Shown piece by piece: positions 1 to 12,105 of a DNA stretch of 64,000 nt. Positions within the stretch are counted from its first letter, which is position 1, and each line of letters begins with the position of its first letter. The notes beneath the pieces were generated by a model. The model was not told the DNA's origin. It saw only the letters and a program-made list of their open reading frames with translations, and ran no database searches. A program made the position numbers and the translations under genes. Origin of the DNA: Ferrimonas aestuarii (lineage in GTDB: Bacteria > Pseudomonadota > Gammaproteobacteria > Enterobacterales > Shewanellaceae); the NCBI RefSeq assembly GCF_005116665.1, contig NZ_SWCJ01000009.1:1-64000 (forward strand), written 5' to 3'.

Positions 1-30
1 AGCTCAATAGGAAAGGTAAGCTGCGACATC

Positions 31-95
31 GAAACGGCTGGTGGCTGGTGAGTGGTTTTGTTTGGCGATGAAACTCTAACCTAACCAGCCGTTTC
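31..95. repeat. 12-bp perfect inverted repeat with 41-nt loop
   Basis: GAAACGGCTGGT at 31-42 is the exact reverse complement of ACCAGCCGTTTC at 84-95. No T-run follows on either strand, so it is not a clear terminator. It lies downstream of the TonB receptor gene. Its role is unknown; a 3' RNA hairpin or a remnant of a repeat element are both possible. I see no gene in 1-168. Confidence 0.4.
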
Positions 96-129
96 TGTAT
101 CTATTCCCCGCTCATCCGCGAAGAACCTT

Positions 130-152
130 AAAAAAGGGGCCGAAGCCCCTTA
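130..152 (-). terminator. Rho-independent terminator of the TonB receptor gene
   Basis: Read on the minus strand, GGGGC-TTCG-GCCCC is followed by six T. The stable UUCG tetraloop and the U-run make this a textbook intrinsic terminator, 17 bp after the receptor stop codon. Confidence 0.9.
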
Positions 153-168
153 TTACGTCATTGCACTC

Positions 169-3030
169 TTAGAAACGGTAGTTGGTTCCCAAGAAGAATG
201 CGCGGCCTTGGGTATCATATAGGCCATCACCATCGTATACATACGGATTACGTGGTGGAGCCTTATCGAAGGCATTAAGAACACCAAAACGCAGAGTCCA
301 GTCTTGGTTCACATCATAGGTACCGGTGAAGTCCCAAGTGGTGTGAGATGGAATGTCGTTGTAGTTGTTGTTCTCTGGCTGCCAATCGTTGCTGGCTACC
401 GCAGAGTGACGATAGTTGGCCAACGCATCGATGGTCAATTCATCGTAAGTCCAGCTAACAGTAAAGCGAGCTTTCCAACGTGGGTCAGTGTATTCACCCA
501 CATCTTTTTGCAGATCCGCTTCGAAACCTGTTGGATTGTACTCCCACTTTTCCAGATAGGTTGCAATCAAGTGAATGCGGAAATCACCCAGAGAGTCCAG
601 AGAGAAACGGTAGTCGGTCTCAATATCCAAGCCTTTCACGTCGAATGACGCAGAATTCACCGGACGCTCAACGAAATCAATAATGTTTCCAGTGACGCTA
701 TCACGAGTAAACAGGCCACAGTAGATGTTATCTAGCGACTCAGAGTCGTAACAGTAACGAACCGCGGTATTTACCGAGATATAGTTAATTGCATCGGTGA
801 TCTCAAAAGACCAATAATCCATCGTAACGGAAAAATCTTCGATGAAGCTTGGGGTATAAACGAAACCGATGGTGTAATCACGGGAGGTCTCAGCATCTAG
901 GTCTGGGTTACCAGAAATCGAACCTGGGCGAGAGCCTTGGTACCAATCATCTGTTGGATTCCAGCCGTTACCGTAACCAGCAGCGGTACAGTTCTTCTTA
1001 CGATTTTCGTTTGGACCTTGATCAATGTTAGCGACATCACAAACATCTGTGATACTGGCAAACGTCTGTCCGCCTGGATCAAACAGTTCGCCGATGTTTG
1101 GTGCACGTACGGACTTGGACTTGTTAGCACGGAAACGAAGATCAGCAATTGGTGCCCAGCTTACGCCCAGCTTCCAAGCGTCCTCTTTACCTGCGGTGCT
1201 GTAGTCCATCCAGCGGTACGCCAGATCGAAAGTCAGATCATCTGCCAAGAACATACCGTCAAATACAGGGATGCTCATCTCGATAGCTGCTTCAGTTACA
1301 TCGTAGTCGCCATCAGAAGGTACAGCAGTATTACCAAAAATAGTACCGTCAATAAGTGCTTGGTCTGGAGTGGTACTCGCTTCTTCTTTACGGTATTCGA
1401 TACTGAAAGCAACACCCAAATCGCCAGCAGGCAATTCATAGACACTACCACTTAAGAAGGCACCCGCACTAAATTGATCTGTGTCCGCACTACGACCAGC
1501 AGATGTTTGAACCCAGTCAATCGCCTCCTGACTCGCTTGATTCACACCAAATAGGTTTAACGGTACACAACCGGCAGCGCGAGCGGCTTCATCACGACAT
1601 ACGATGTTGCCATTGGCATCAACAATTGCATCTTTGGCTTGATGATAACGCTGATCCCAAATTTCACCCGTCCACAAGGTTGTCTCTTCTAGAGCGCCTT
1701 TCTGCGCGTAAACGCTGTATTCCCAGTTATCATTAATAGCACCCTCTAAACCGAGCATAAAGCGCAGCGTTTCACGCTCTTGCTCATATTTTCGGTTACC
1801 AAACTCGGTATCGATACGATAGAAAGTAAACTCATCAGCACCGGTTCTATCTAGAAGTGCTTTAGTTTCTGCTGTCAAGAAAGCGTTATCCGCTTTCACT
1901 GTATTTGCAGGATCATAGGTGTGGAATACCGGAGAGCTCTCACCATGGGTGTCATACTTGGCGTAGGTAATTTCAGAAACAATTTTATGATCGTCATTGA
2001 TTTCATAATCATTGTTAAATGTTAATACCCAGCGTTCAAGAGGAGTTCGAATAAAGGAGTAATTGGTTGGATCGTAGCCTTCACAGCTTGGGCCACAATA
2101 ATTCCCATTATTGTTTGCATAATCAGGACCTGGGATTAAGCCTTCCCCATAGTCGAATGGTTTCAGGTTACCATTTTCATCAAAGGTAAACTGGCCCTCT
2201 GAAGTAAAGAAGGTACCGGCCTCATTGATCCAAGACAGTGGCTTACGCCCCTCGTATTGAATTCGAGCTGGCAAACCGTCTTCACCATCAACATTATCGG
2301 GATTGTGAATGCTACCGACAGGGTTGCTCAAGAAGTCTCGGTCAGTTGCTTTCAACTGCTTCTGTTCAGCATAAGTTACGTTGAAAACACTGGACAATTT
2401 GCCATCCAAGTAATCACCACCGAAGGTGAAAGACGCCTGCATCTCTTCACCGCCGCTCTGCTCAGGCTGGATGTACGACAGATCGACTTCAGCACCTTGG
2501 ATATCTTTACGAGTGATGATGTTCACCACGCCAGCAATCGCATCAGAACCGTATACAGCAGAGGCACCGCCGGTGACCACTTCAATACGCTCAACAATTG
2601 CCGTTGGAATGGTATTCAAGTCAACTGCTGAATTACCATTTGAACCAGCCACGAAACGACGGCCATTTACCAAAACCAGGGTACGATCTGCCCCTAAACC
2701 TCGTAGGTTTGTGGTATTCAAACCATTAGCAAAAATGAAGTTATTGGAGGTTTCTGGTGACAAGCCAACAGTGGAGGACGGCAGTTGGTTAAGGATATCG
2801 GCTACGTTAGTAATACCCATATCTGCCATCTGTGCGCCAGTTACCACGGTCACCGGGGTTGGGGACAGATCACCGATACGCTTAATGCGCGAACCGGTAA
2901 CTTCAATACGTTCTACTTCTTCGGCTTCCTGCTCCTGTGCGACTGCACCAAAGCCAACCATGCCTGTCACACCTACCGCTGAAATCAGCGCCAGCTTGAT
3001 AGACTTGGACAACGTACTTTCCATTCTCAT
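169..3030 (-). CDS. TonB-dependent outer-membrane receptor
   Basis: Outer-membrane active transporter of 953 aa, energised by TonB-ExbBD. The N-terminus has a signal peptide ending near GAVAQ, then a TonB-box-like stretch (ERIEVTGSRIKR). The plug domain follows at about residues 45-175, with the usual VLVNGRRF and GASAVYGSDAIAGVVNI motifs, then a beta-barrel ending in the aromatic FFLGTNYRF. Length and style match the large TonB receptors of Alteromonas and Shewanella, often used for sugars, oligosaccharides or peptides. The start ATG has GGGAG eight bases upstream; an alternative ATG lies two codons in. It stands alone with its own terminator, divergent from a HAD phosphatase gene and 1.1 kb from the lacZ-gal operon, so a galactoside substrate is plausible but only inferred. 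Confidence 0.93.
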   Translation of the reverse strand: MRMESTLSKSIKLALISAVGVTGMVGFGAVAQEQEAEEVERIEVTGSRIKRIGDLSPTPVTVVTGAQMADMGITNVADILNQLPSSTVGLSPETSNNFIFANGLNTTNLRGLGADRTLVLVNGRRFVAGSNGNSAVDLNTIPTAIVERIEVVTGGASAVYGSDAIAGVVNIITRKDIQGAEVDLSYIQPEQSGGEEMQASFTFGGDYLDGKLSSVFNVTYAEQKQLKATDRDFLSNPVGSIHNPDNVDGEDGLPARIQYEGRKPLSWINEAGTFFTSEGQFTFDENGNLKPFDYGEGLIPGPDYANNNGNYCGPSCEGYDPTNYSFIRTPLERWVLTFNNDYEINDDHKIVSEITYAKYDTHGESSPVFHTYDPANTVKADNAFLTAETKALLDRTGADEFTFYRIDTEFGNRKYEQERETLRFMLGLEGAINDNWEYSVYAQKGALEETTLWTGEIWDQRYHQAKDAIVDANGNIVCRDEAARAAGCVPLNLFGVNQASQEAIDWVQTSAGRSADTDQFSAGAFLSGSVYELPAGDLGVAFSIEYRKEEASTTPDQALIDGTIFGNTAVPSDGDYDVTEAAIEMSIPVFDGMFLADDLTFDLAYRWMDYSTAGKEDAWKLGVSWAPIADLRFRANKSKSVRAPNIGELFDPGGQTFASITDVCDVANIDQGPNENRKKNCTAAGYGNGWNPTDDWYQGSRPGSISGNPDLDAETSRDYTIGFVYTPSFIEDFSVTMDYWSFEITDAINYISVNTAVRYCYDSESLDNIYCGLFTRDSVTGNIIDFVERPVNSASFDVKGLDIETDYRFSLDSLGDFRIHLIATYLEKWEYNPTGFEADLQKDVGEYTDPRWKARFTVSWTYDELTIDALANYRHSAVASNDWQPENNNYNDIPSHTTWDFTGTYDVNQDWTLRFGVLNAFDKAPPRNPYVYDGDGLYDTQGRAFFLGTNYRF

Positions 3031-3360
3031 TATTATATCTCCCTAAATGATTGCTGTGTGCGTTAATAACCCGCAATCCGATTGTTATTTTTTGTTATTA
3101 ACAGGAAAACATACTACATACGAAAAACCTTAAATCAACAATTTCATTTCAAAACGGTTTCCATTAGATACAAATTTAGAAACACTTAAGATTGTATAAA
3201 GTATTTAATTTAAGCAATTAATTGAAGCTCAAATGAAACAACCAACGCAAGATACTGATTTAAAAGGATTATAAAATGAGTGTTGTATATTTTTGCCAGC
3301 GGGGAGATGATGAGGGAATAAATAAAAACCAAAATGTTAACAAGTTGTAAAGGTTATTTT
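3031..3360. promoter_or_regulatory. AT-rich divergent promoter region
   Basis: This 330-bp stretch between the divergent TonB receptor and HAD genes holds no gene I can support. It is AT-rich. It contains AAAACGGTTTCC near 3152, a short odd-length palindrome (AAAC-G-GTTT) resembling the core of some LacI-family operators. This is a weak match on its own. Confidence 0.35.
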
Positions 3361-4014
3361 TTGAACAAACTTGAATTCGAACAGACTGTACTCCTCTTTG
3401 ATCTTGATAATACGCTTTATCTACCCAGTGCCGGTATTCTTGACCAGATCGGTCAACGAATGAAACGCTATGTTGCCAACTCATTGAACCTTAGTTTTGA
3501 ACAAGCCACTGAGCTCTGTTTTGGTTACTATCACCGATATGGCGGAACATTGCGTGGCCTGCAACAACATCACCCAGAAGTGGATTTGGATGACTTCAGT
3601 GTTTACGCCCACAACGTCGACACCAGCTTACTGCACCCGCAACCGCAGCTGGCCACGGCGCTAAATGGGTTGCAAAACAGGAAATACATCTTCACCAATT
3701 CCGCGCTGCCTTACGCCAAGCGCCTACTGGAGAAGATGGAGTTACAGAATTGTTTCGACGGCATCTTTTCCGTGGAAGATACCGACTTCAAAATGAAGCC
3801 AGACGCCATCGCCTATGAGCGAATTTGCCGCAAGTTCGACGTCGATCCGAACAAAGCAATGATGTTTGACGACCAACCGGCCAACCTAGAAACGGCCGCG
3901 TCCATGGGAATGAAGACGGTACTCGTTAACCGCAGCGACATCACCGCGCCAACCACTACCTACGCCACCAGCGAGCTAACGCAGTTTCTTATCGGCCTAA
4001 AATCCGCCTCATAA
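3361..4014 (+). CDS. HAD-family hydrolase, pyrimidine 5'-nucleotidase-like
   Basis: Cytoplasmic HAD-superfamily phosphatase of about 217 aa. HAD motif I is LLFDLDNTLYLP near the N-terminus, motif II is the FTNSAL segment, and motif III/IV is the MMFDDQPANLETA region. The order and the DNTLY signature fit the Sdt1/pyrimidine 5'-nucleotidase branch, which dephosphorylates UMP or CMP; the substrate is not proven. I prefer the TTG start at 3361 because AAGG lies seven bases upstream. The in-frame ATG at 3334 would add nine poorly conserved residues and has no well-spaced ribosome site. The gene is monocistronic and closed by a strong hairpin. Confidence 0.82.
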   Translation: MNKLEFEQTVLLFDLDNTLYLPSAGILDQIGQRMKRYVANSLNLSFEQATELCFGYYHRYGGTLRGLQQHHPEVDLDDFSVYAHNVDTSLLHPQPQLATALNGLQNRKYIFTNSALPYAKRLLEKMELQNCFDGIFSVEDTDFKMKPDAIAYERICRKFDVDPNKAMMFDDQPANLETAASMGMKTVLVNRSDITAPTTTYATSELTQFLIGLKSAS

Positions 4015-4042
4015 AAACCAGCTCAGCAGCCACCGTAGTGAC

Positions 4043-4071
4043 AACAACCGCACTCTCGCAGTGCGGTTGTT
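4043..4071 (+). terminator. Strong hairpin terminator after the HAD gene
   Basis: AACAACCGCACT and AGTGCGGTTGTT pair perfectly over 12 bp around a five-base loop. The stem ends in GTTGTT, which partly serves as the U-rich end. It separates the HAD gene from the lacZ operon. Confidence 0.75.
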
Positions 4072-4131
4072 ATGTCATTGTGCGCCAAAGTGTATACATT
4101 ATTCAAATATATCGATAGGATGTTAAAAAAA

Positions 4132-7325
<3,194 letters not shown>

Positions 7326-7365
7326 GTGATCGTCAAAAACAATAATCAGTAAAGGAAAACTCACC

Positions 7366-8841
7366 ATGGACGGTAGCACCTTGATTCAGGGCGGCATCTT
7401 TTTGCTGCTCACCCTGAGCGTTGCCCTTTTTACCTATCTTAAGTGTCGTCATGCACCGCGAGATACCAACGACAGTAGAGACTACTTTCTCGCCGGTGGC
7501 GGCCTCTCTTGGCTGGTGGTTGCCGGTTCAATGATGATGACCAACATCAGCGCCGAACAGATCGTCGGCATGAATGGCGCCCAAACCCTACTGATCGCTT
7601 GGTGGGAGATCGCCGCAGCCATCGGCATCGTCATTCTGGCGAAATGGCTTATCCCCATCTACTACCGTTATGGCTGCACCACCACCACCGAACTGCTGGA
7701 GCGCCGATATCAAGATAAAGGCATCCGCGCCCTGGTATCACTGCTGTTTATGGCTGGCTACATGTTTATTTTGCTGCCAACGGTGCTCTACACCGGCTCA
7801 CTGTTTATGGTGTCGATGTTTGATATCCAGTTCAGTGTGTTAGGGTTGTCCCCCGTGCTTTGCATCGCCATGTTCTTTGCCATCAGCGGTGCTGCCTACG
7901 CCATTTTTGGCGGCTTACGAGCCATAGCCATCTCAGACAGCCTCAACGGCATCGGGCTGCTGGCATTGGGTGCCATCGTCACGGTGTTGGCACTGGAAGC
8001 CATCGGTTGGGACTTAAGCGGCATACCGGCAGAGCGGTTAACCTTAATCGGCGCACCGGACTCTGAGATTCCCCTCTCCACCTTGTTCACCGGCATGCTG
8101 TTTATTCAGATCTTCTATTGGGGCACCAACATGGTGATCACCCAGCGAGCGTTGGCGGCCAAAAGCGTAAAAGAGGCTCAAAAAGGGCTCTATCTCACCG
8201 CAGTGTTTAAGCTGCTGATTCCATTAATCGTTGTGCTGCCCGGTATCGTCGCCTTTAAACTCTACGGCGACATCGGTGATGCCAGTTATGGCCGTTTGGT
8301 GGCGGACATCTTACCGGCGCCACTTTCCGGTGCCTTTGCGGCGGTGATCTTTGGTGCGGTGCTCAGCTCTTTCAACTCCTGTCTAAACTCCGCCGCCGCC
8401 CTGTATACCTGCGACATTCACCATAACTACATCGATAAAAACGCCTGCGTAAAGCGCATCGGCACACGCACAGCACTGGTGTTTACCGTGGTTGCCGTGG
8501 CACTGGTACCGGTATTTGCTGGCGCCGACAGCATCATCAACCTGCTGCAGCAGCTCAACGGACTCTACTCAATGCCCGTATTAGCCGCCTTCATCTGTGC
8601 GCTGGTATTTCGCAATGTCCACCCCATTGCCATTAAATTGGGCATGGTGTTTGGGGTATGCCTCTATGCCATCTACACCTTCGTGGGCGACCCTTTAGTA
8701 CTGCTAGGCGTGAACGAAACGCCGCTGCACTTTATCCATAATATGGGCATCACTTTGTGCGTAACCGTTGTTTTAACACTATTATTTAGTAAGTTACTAG
8801 GTGGCCAGCCGCAATCTCAACTCCAGGCACAAGGACAGTAG
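7366..8841 (+). CDS. Sodium:solute symporter (SSS family), probable galactose transporter
   Basis: Inner-membrane sodium-driven symporter of 491 aa with about 13-14 hydrophobic helices. The first helix is followed by the SSS-type DYFLAGGGLSWLVVAGSMM segment and then the TNISAEQIVGMNG motif; the ITQRALAAKSVKEAQKG loop is also typical of the sugar-transporting SglT branch. It lies 40 bp after lacZ and abuts galT, whose ATG directly follows this stop codon. The context points to uptake of the galactose that periplasmic LacZ releases. Substrate specificity is inferred from the operon, not from a residue I can name. Confidence 0.9.
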   Translation: MDGSTLIQGGIFLLLTLSVALFTYLKCRHAPRDTNDSRDYFLAGGGLSWLVVAGSMMMTNISAEQIVGMNGAQTLLIAWWEIAAAIGIVILAKWLIPIYYRYGCTTTTELLERRYQDKGIRALVSLLFMAGYMFILLPTVLYTGSLFMVSMFDIQFSVLGLSPVLCIAMFFAISGAAYAIFGGLRAIAISDSLNGIGLLALGAIVTVLALEAIGWDLSGIPAERLTLIGAPDSEIPLSTLFTGMLFIQIFYWGTNMVITQRALAAKSVKEAQKGLYLTAVFKLLIPLIVVLPGIVAFKLYGDIGDASYGRLVADILPAPLSGAFAAVIFGAVLSSFNSCLNSAAALYTCDIHHNYIDKNACVKRIGTRTALVFTVVAVALVPVFAGADSIINLLQQLNGLYSMPVLAAFICALVFRNVHPIAIKLGMVFGVCLYAIYTFVGDPLVLLGVNETPLHFIHNMGITLCVTVVLTLLFSKLLGGQPQSQLQAQGQ

Positions 8842-9909
8842 ATGGACTTGAAACACAACGAGCAGCCCCATCGCCGCTACAACCCATTAAGTGGCGATTG
8901 GGTACTGGTCTCCCCGCACCGAAGCAAACGCCCCTGGCAAGGAGCACAGGAGAGTGCCGCGGCGATTCCCGACGTGGAACACGATGCCAACTGCTACCTC
9001 TGCCCCAATAATCAACGCATAAATGGTGAGCAGAACCCTAACTACGATGGCCCCTTTGTGTTTCGCAATGACTTTGCGGCGGTGGCCTCACCTCAATCAC
9101 CATCTGACCGTTATGGCCGCAATACGGCCTTTCAGTCACAAAGTCGCCTGTTTCAAAGCCAACGCGCCGAGGGAGAGTGCCGGGTACTGTGCTACTCCCC
9201 CCATCACAGCCAAACACTGGCCACCATGGCGGAAGCTAAGGTGGTGGAAGTAGTAAAAATGTGGCGGCAACAGGCACAGGAGCTGCGTCAGCACTATCCA
9301 TGGGTGCAGATTTTTGAGAATCGGGGTGAGATGATGGGCTGCTCCAACCCCCATCCCCATGGGCAGATCTGGGCCGTAAATCACCTGCCCACACTCGCGC
9401 AGCGCACCGATGCCAACCTCGAAGCCTACAGCAAGCAGCATCAATCCAATCTGCTGCTGGACTACCTGAAGCAGGAGCTAACGCTTAAAGAGCGCATCGT
9501 GTTGGATAACGACTATTGGACCGTCTTGGTGCCCTACTGGGCGGCTTGGCCCTATGAAACCTTGCTGTTGCCAAAGCGCCACATAGCCCATTTGGACGGT
9601 CTTGGGGACGATGAAGCCGTACAGTTAGCCAGCATTTTGCAAGGGCTGCTGATCCGCTACGACAATCTGTTTAGATGTTCATTTCCCTTCTCCATGGGTT
9701 GGCATGGGGCCCCAGGGGCCGATCGAAATGGCGCCCATTGGCAGCTGCACGGCCATTTTTATCCGCCACTGCTTCGCAGCGCCACGGTGCGAAAGTTTAT
9801 GGTTGGCTACGAAATGCTCTCTGAATCCCAACGGGACATCACCCCGGAGCAAGCAGCCCACACTCTCAGGTCGCTGTGCTCAACTCACTACTCCATGGAG
9901 AGGAAATGA
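8842..9909 (+). CDS. galT: Galactose-1-phosphate uridylyltransferase
   Basis: Leloir-pathway enzyme that swaps UMP between UDP-glucose and galactose-1-phosphate. The 355-aa length matches E. coli GalT. The signature NPHPHGQIWA carries the catalytic histidine (His173) in the His-Pro-His motif. N-terminal zinc-ligand cysteines are visible in CYLCPNN, and the C-terminal half has GWHGAPGADRNGAHWQLHGH. The start codon directly follows the symporter stop (TAGATG), with AAGGA six bases upstream inside the previous gene, suggesting coupled translation. The end overlaps the galK start by four bases. Confidence 0.97.
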   Translation: MDLKHNEQPHRRYNPLSGDWVLVSPHRSKRPWQGAQESAAAIPDVEHDANCYLCPNNQRINGEQNPNYDGPFVFRNDFAAVASPQSPSDRYGRNTAFQSQSRLFQSQRAEGECRVLCYSPHHSQTLATMAEAKVVEVVKMWRQQAQELRQHYPWVQIFENRGEMMGCSNPHPHGQIWAVNHLPTLAQRTDANLEAYSKQHQSNLLLDYLKQELTLKERIVLDNDYWTVLVPYWAAWPYETLLLPKRHIAHLDGLGDDEAVQLASILQGLLIRYDNLFRCSFPFSMGWHGAPGADRNGAHWQLHGHFYPPLLRSATVRKFMVGYEMLSESQRDITPEQAAHTLRSLCSTHYSMERK

Positions 9910-11048
9910 TGTTATCCCTTACCGATGCCTTTGTTTTGGAGTTCGGCTATGCTCCCTCGGCCATTTATCAAGCCCCTGGGCGGGTTAATCTGATTGGCGA
10001 GCATACGGATTACAATCAGGGTTTCGTGCTGCCCTGCGCCATCAACTTCGCCACTCAGATCGCCATCAAGCCCCGTCAAGACCATCAATTTATTGCGGTG
10101 GCCTGCAACTACGACAACCAGCGCAGTCGCTGGGATCTGGACAAGGCCCAGCCCAGCCATGACGCGCCGTGGTCAGATTACCTAAAAGGGATCACTCAGG
10201 TATTGGTCAAGCGAGGATATCGTCTGAGCGGTTTTGATCTCATGGTTCGAGGTGACGTTCCGCTGGGCGCTGGGCTAAGCTCCTCCGCCGCCCTCTCCAT
10301 CGCCTTTGCCTACGCGCTGAATGATCAGCTGCAGTTGGGATTGTCGGGCCTTGGCTTGGCCCAAGTTGCCCAGCAGGCAGAAAATGAATTTGTTGGCTGC
10401 CAATGCGGCATCATGGATCAGCTCATCAGCGCCATCGGCACCCAGAGCTACGCGGCGCTGATCGATTGCCAAAGCCTCAGCTGGCAAGGGATCCCCATCC
10501 CAGCGGAGATGGAGCTTTTGATTGTGCACTCCAACGTCAAGCGGGGGCTGGTTGACTCCGAATACAACCTAAGACGGCAACAGTGTGAGCAGGTTGCACG
10601 CTTTTTCGGTCACAACTCCTTACGAGGGCTTTCCATCGAAGAGCTTAATGAAGCCCGATCGCAGCTAGACCCTGTGATGTTTCGGCGAGCTCGTCACGTC
10701 TTAAGTGAAAACCAACGTGTGCTGGGGTTGGCCGATGCCCTAGTGGCCAACAACCCTGCCGCCATCTCTCAAATCATGCGCAGCTCTCATCAATCGATGG
10801 CGGAAGATTTTGAGATCACCGTGCCGGCCATCGACGCCTTAGTGAGCATCATTCACTCGGAAATTGGCGATACTGGCGGAGTTCGCATGACTGGCGGCGG
10901 GTTTGGCGGATGCGTTGTTTCTCTGCTGCCATCGGATAAAAAGCAAGCAGTTGTGGACAGAGTTGTACAGGAATATCCCAAAAATTCGGGACTTTATGCT
11001 ACCTTCTTCAACACGAAAGCCAGTTCAGGAGCCTGTCGTGTCCGTTAG
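9906..11048 (+). CDS. galK: Galactokinase
   Basis: Phosphorylates galactose to galactose-1-phosphate with ATP. A GHMP kinase of 380 aa: the galactokinase signature GRVNLIGEHTDYNQGFVLP is near the N-terminus, the phosphate-binding loop PLGAGLSSSA is at residues 119-128, and the third motif GVRMTGGGFGGCVVSL is near the C-terminus. I place the start at the ATG at 9906, overlapping the galT stop as ATGA; a second ATG follows at once, and GGAGAGG lies just upstream. A start further upstream at 9876 would lie deep inside galT with no better site. Confidence 0.96.
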   Translation: MMLSLTDAFVLEFGYAPSAIYQAPGRVNLIGEHTDYNQGFVLPCAINFATQIAIKPRQDHQFIAVACNYDNQRSRWDLDKAQPSHDAPWSDYLKGITQVLVKRGYRLSGFDLMVRGDVPLGAGLSSSAALSIAFAYALNDQLQLGLSGLGLAQVAQQAENEFVGCQCGIMDQLISAIGTQSYAALIDCQSLSWQGIPIPAEMELLIVHSNVKRGLVDSEYNLRRQQCEQVARFFGHNSLRGLSIEELNEARSQLDPVMFRRARHVLSENQRVLGLADALVANNPAAISQIMRSSHQSMAEDFEITVPAIDALVSIIHSEIGDTGGVRMTGGGFGGCVVSLLPSDKKQAVVDRVVQEYPKNSGLYATFFNTKASSGACRVR

Positions 11049-12066
11049 CATTACCTCTTTGCCCGCGTGGGAGCACTACCGCGTTGGCCTACTACCCCGT
11101 TATCAACTAGACAATGGTCAGATTCGAATGGAGGTGCTCGCCCTTGGCGGCATTGTCCGAAAGCTCGAACTAAAACGCGATGACGGCAGCTGGCAAAATC
11201 TGGTTTTAGGCTGTGATAGCGCCGGCGACTACCTCTCTCAAAAAGCCTGTTTGGGTTCCATCGTCGGCCGCTGGGCCAACCGCATTGCCAACAGCAGCTG
11301 TAAAGTCGACGGCCAAACCCTAGAGCTGGACGCTAACCTTTACCCCCATCACCTCCATGGCGGTCTCGCCGGCTTCCACCACCGTGTATTCCAGCTCTGC
11401 CCCATTGAAGATGGCCTGCAGCTTAAGCTAACCAGCGCCGATGGCGAAGCCGGATTCCCGGGGAATCTGGATGTGGTGGTGAACTATCGCCTAGACGGTA
11501 GCAATTGGAAGGTAGAGATGGCGGCGGAGGTGGACAAGCCCTGCCCGGTGAATCTCACCCAGCACAGCTACTTCAACTTTGGTCATGCGCTCACCGACTA
11601 CCAACTGGAGTGTCACGCCCCCTACATCGTTCTTACCGACAATGAGGGCATTCCGGTCACTTTGGAGCGCAGCGATAAAAGTCCACTCAACCTCAGTGGC
11701 AACGCCCGCATTGGCGACCTGTTTGAGCAGCCCTTGGAAGAGATTCGTCAAGTAGGCGGGCTGGATCACTGCTATCTGTGGACCAACGATGACCGCCAGC
11801 TTAAGCCTCGAGTAACGGTCACCGCCCCAACAACCGGCCTGAAAATGACCCTGCATTCTGACCAACCAGGCATGCAGATCTACACCGGCAACCATTTGGG
11901 CGGCACCCCAGCCTACGAAGGCCGCTGCTACAAACACCATCAAGGCATCGCATTGGAGCCAGGCCTTTGGCCTGATGCTCCCAATCAGCCTGGTGATACC
12001 AAAGGCATTCTTCGGCCAGGGGAGCGTTATCAGCACACCAGTGTGTATCAGTTTGAGCGCATCTAG
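11038..12066 (+). CDS. galM: Aldose 1-epimerase (mutarotase)
   Basis: Interconverts alpha- and beta-galactose so that galactokinase receives its substrate. The protein of about 342 aa shows the family features NRIAN, HHLHGG, the catalytic-region NLTQHSYFNF, and a C-terminal GIALEPGLWPDAPNQ with the catalytic glutamate. A GTG start at 11038, six bases after AGGAG, fits best and overlaps galK by 11 bp; upstream ATGs at 10903 and later fall within galK. It is the last gene of the lacZ-symporter-galT-galK-galM operon and is followed by a hairpin terminator. Confidence 0.93.
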   Translation: MSVSITSLPAWEHYRVGLLPRYQLDNGQIRMEVLALGGIVRKLELKRDDGSWQNLVLGCDSAGDYLSQKACLGSIVGRWANRIANSSCKVDGQTLELDANLYPHHLHGGLAGFHHRVFQLCPIEDGLQLKLTSADGEAGFPGNLDVVVNYRLDGSNWKVEMAAEVDKPCPVNLTQHSYFNFGHALTDYQLECHAPYIVLTDNEGIPVTLERSDKSPLNLSGNARIGDLFEQPLEEIRQVGGLDHCYLWTNDDRQLKPRVTVTAPTTGLKMTLHSDQPGMQIYTGNHLGGTPAYEGRCYKHHQGIALEPGLWPDAPNQPGDTKGILRPGERYQHTSVYQFERI

Positions 12067-12078
12067 CCCAAACGAAAC

Positions 12079-12105
12079 AAACGGGGTCGTTACAGGCCCC
12101 GTTTT
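12079..12105 (+). terminator. Terminator closing the gal operon
   Basis: AAACGGGG and CCCCGTTTT form the stem, with a short T-run. It overlaps the last codons of convergent rlhA, so it may act in both directions. Confidence 0.7.

Noticed and set aside
2426..3046. 206-codon frame on the plus strand
   Set aside because: It is antisense to the signal peptide and plug region of the TonB receptor, which has clear homology features.
3150..3165. LacI-type operator AAAACGGTTTCC near the TonB receptor
   Set aside because: The palindrome is short and not repeated at the lacZ operon, so I do not claim shared control.
10903..11037. Upstream extension of galM to an ATG at 10903
   Set aside because: It lies inside galK; the GTG at 11038 with AGGAG six bases upstream matches the family N-terminus.
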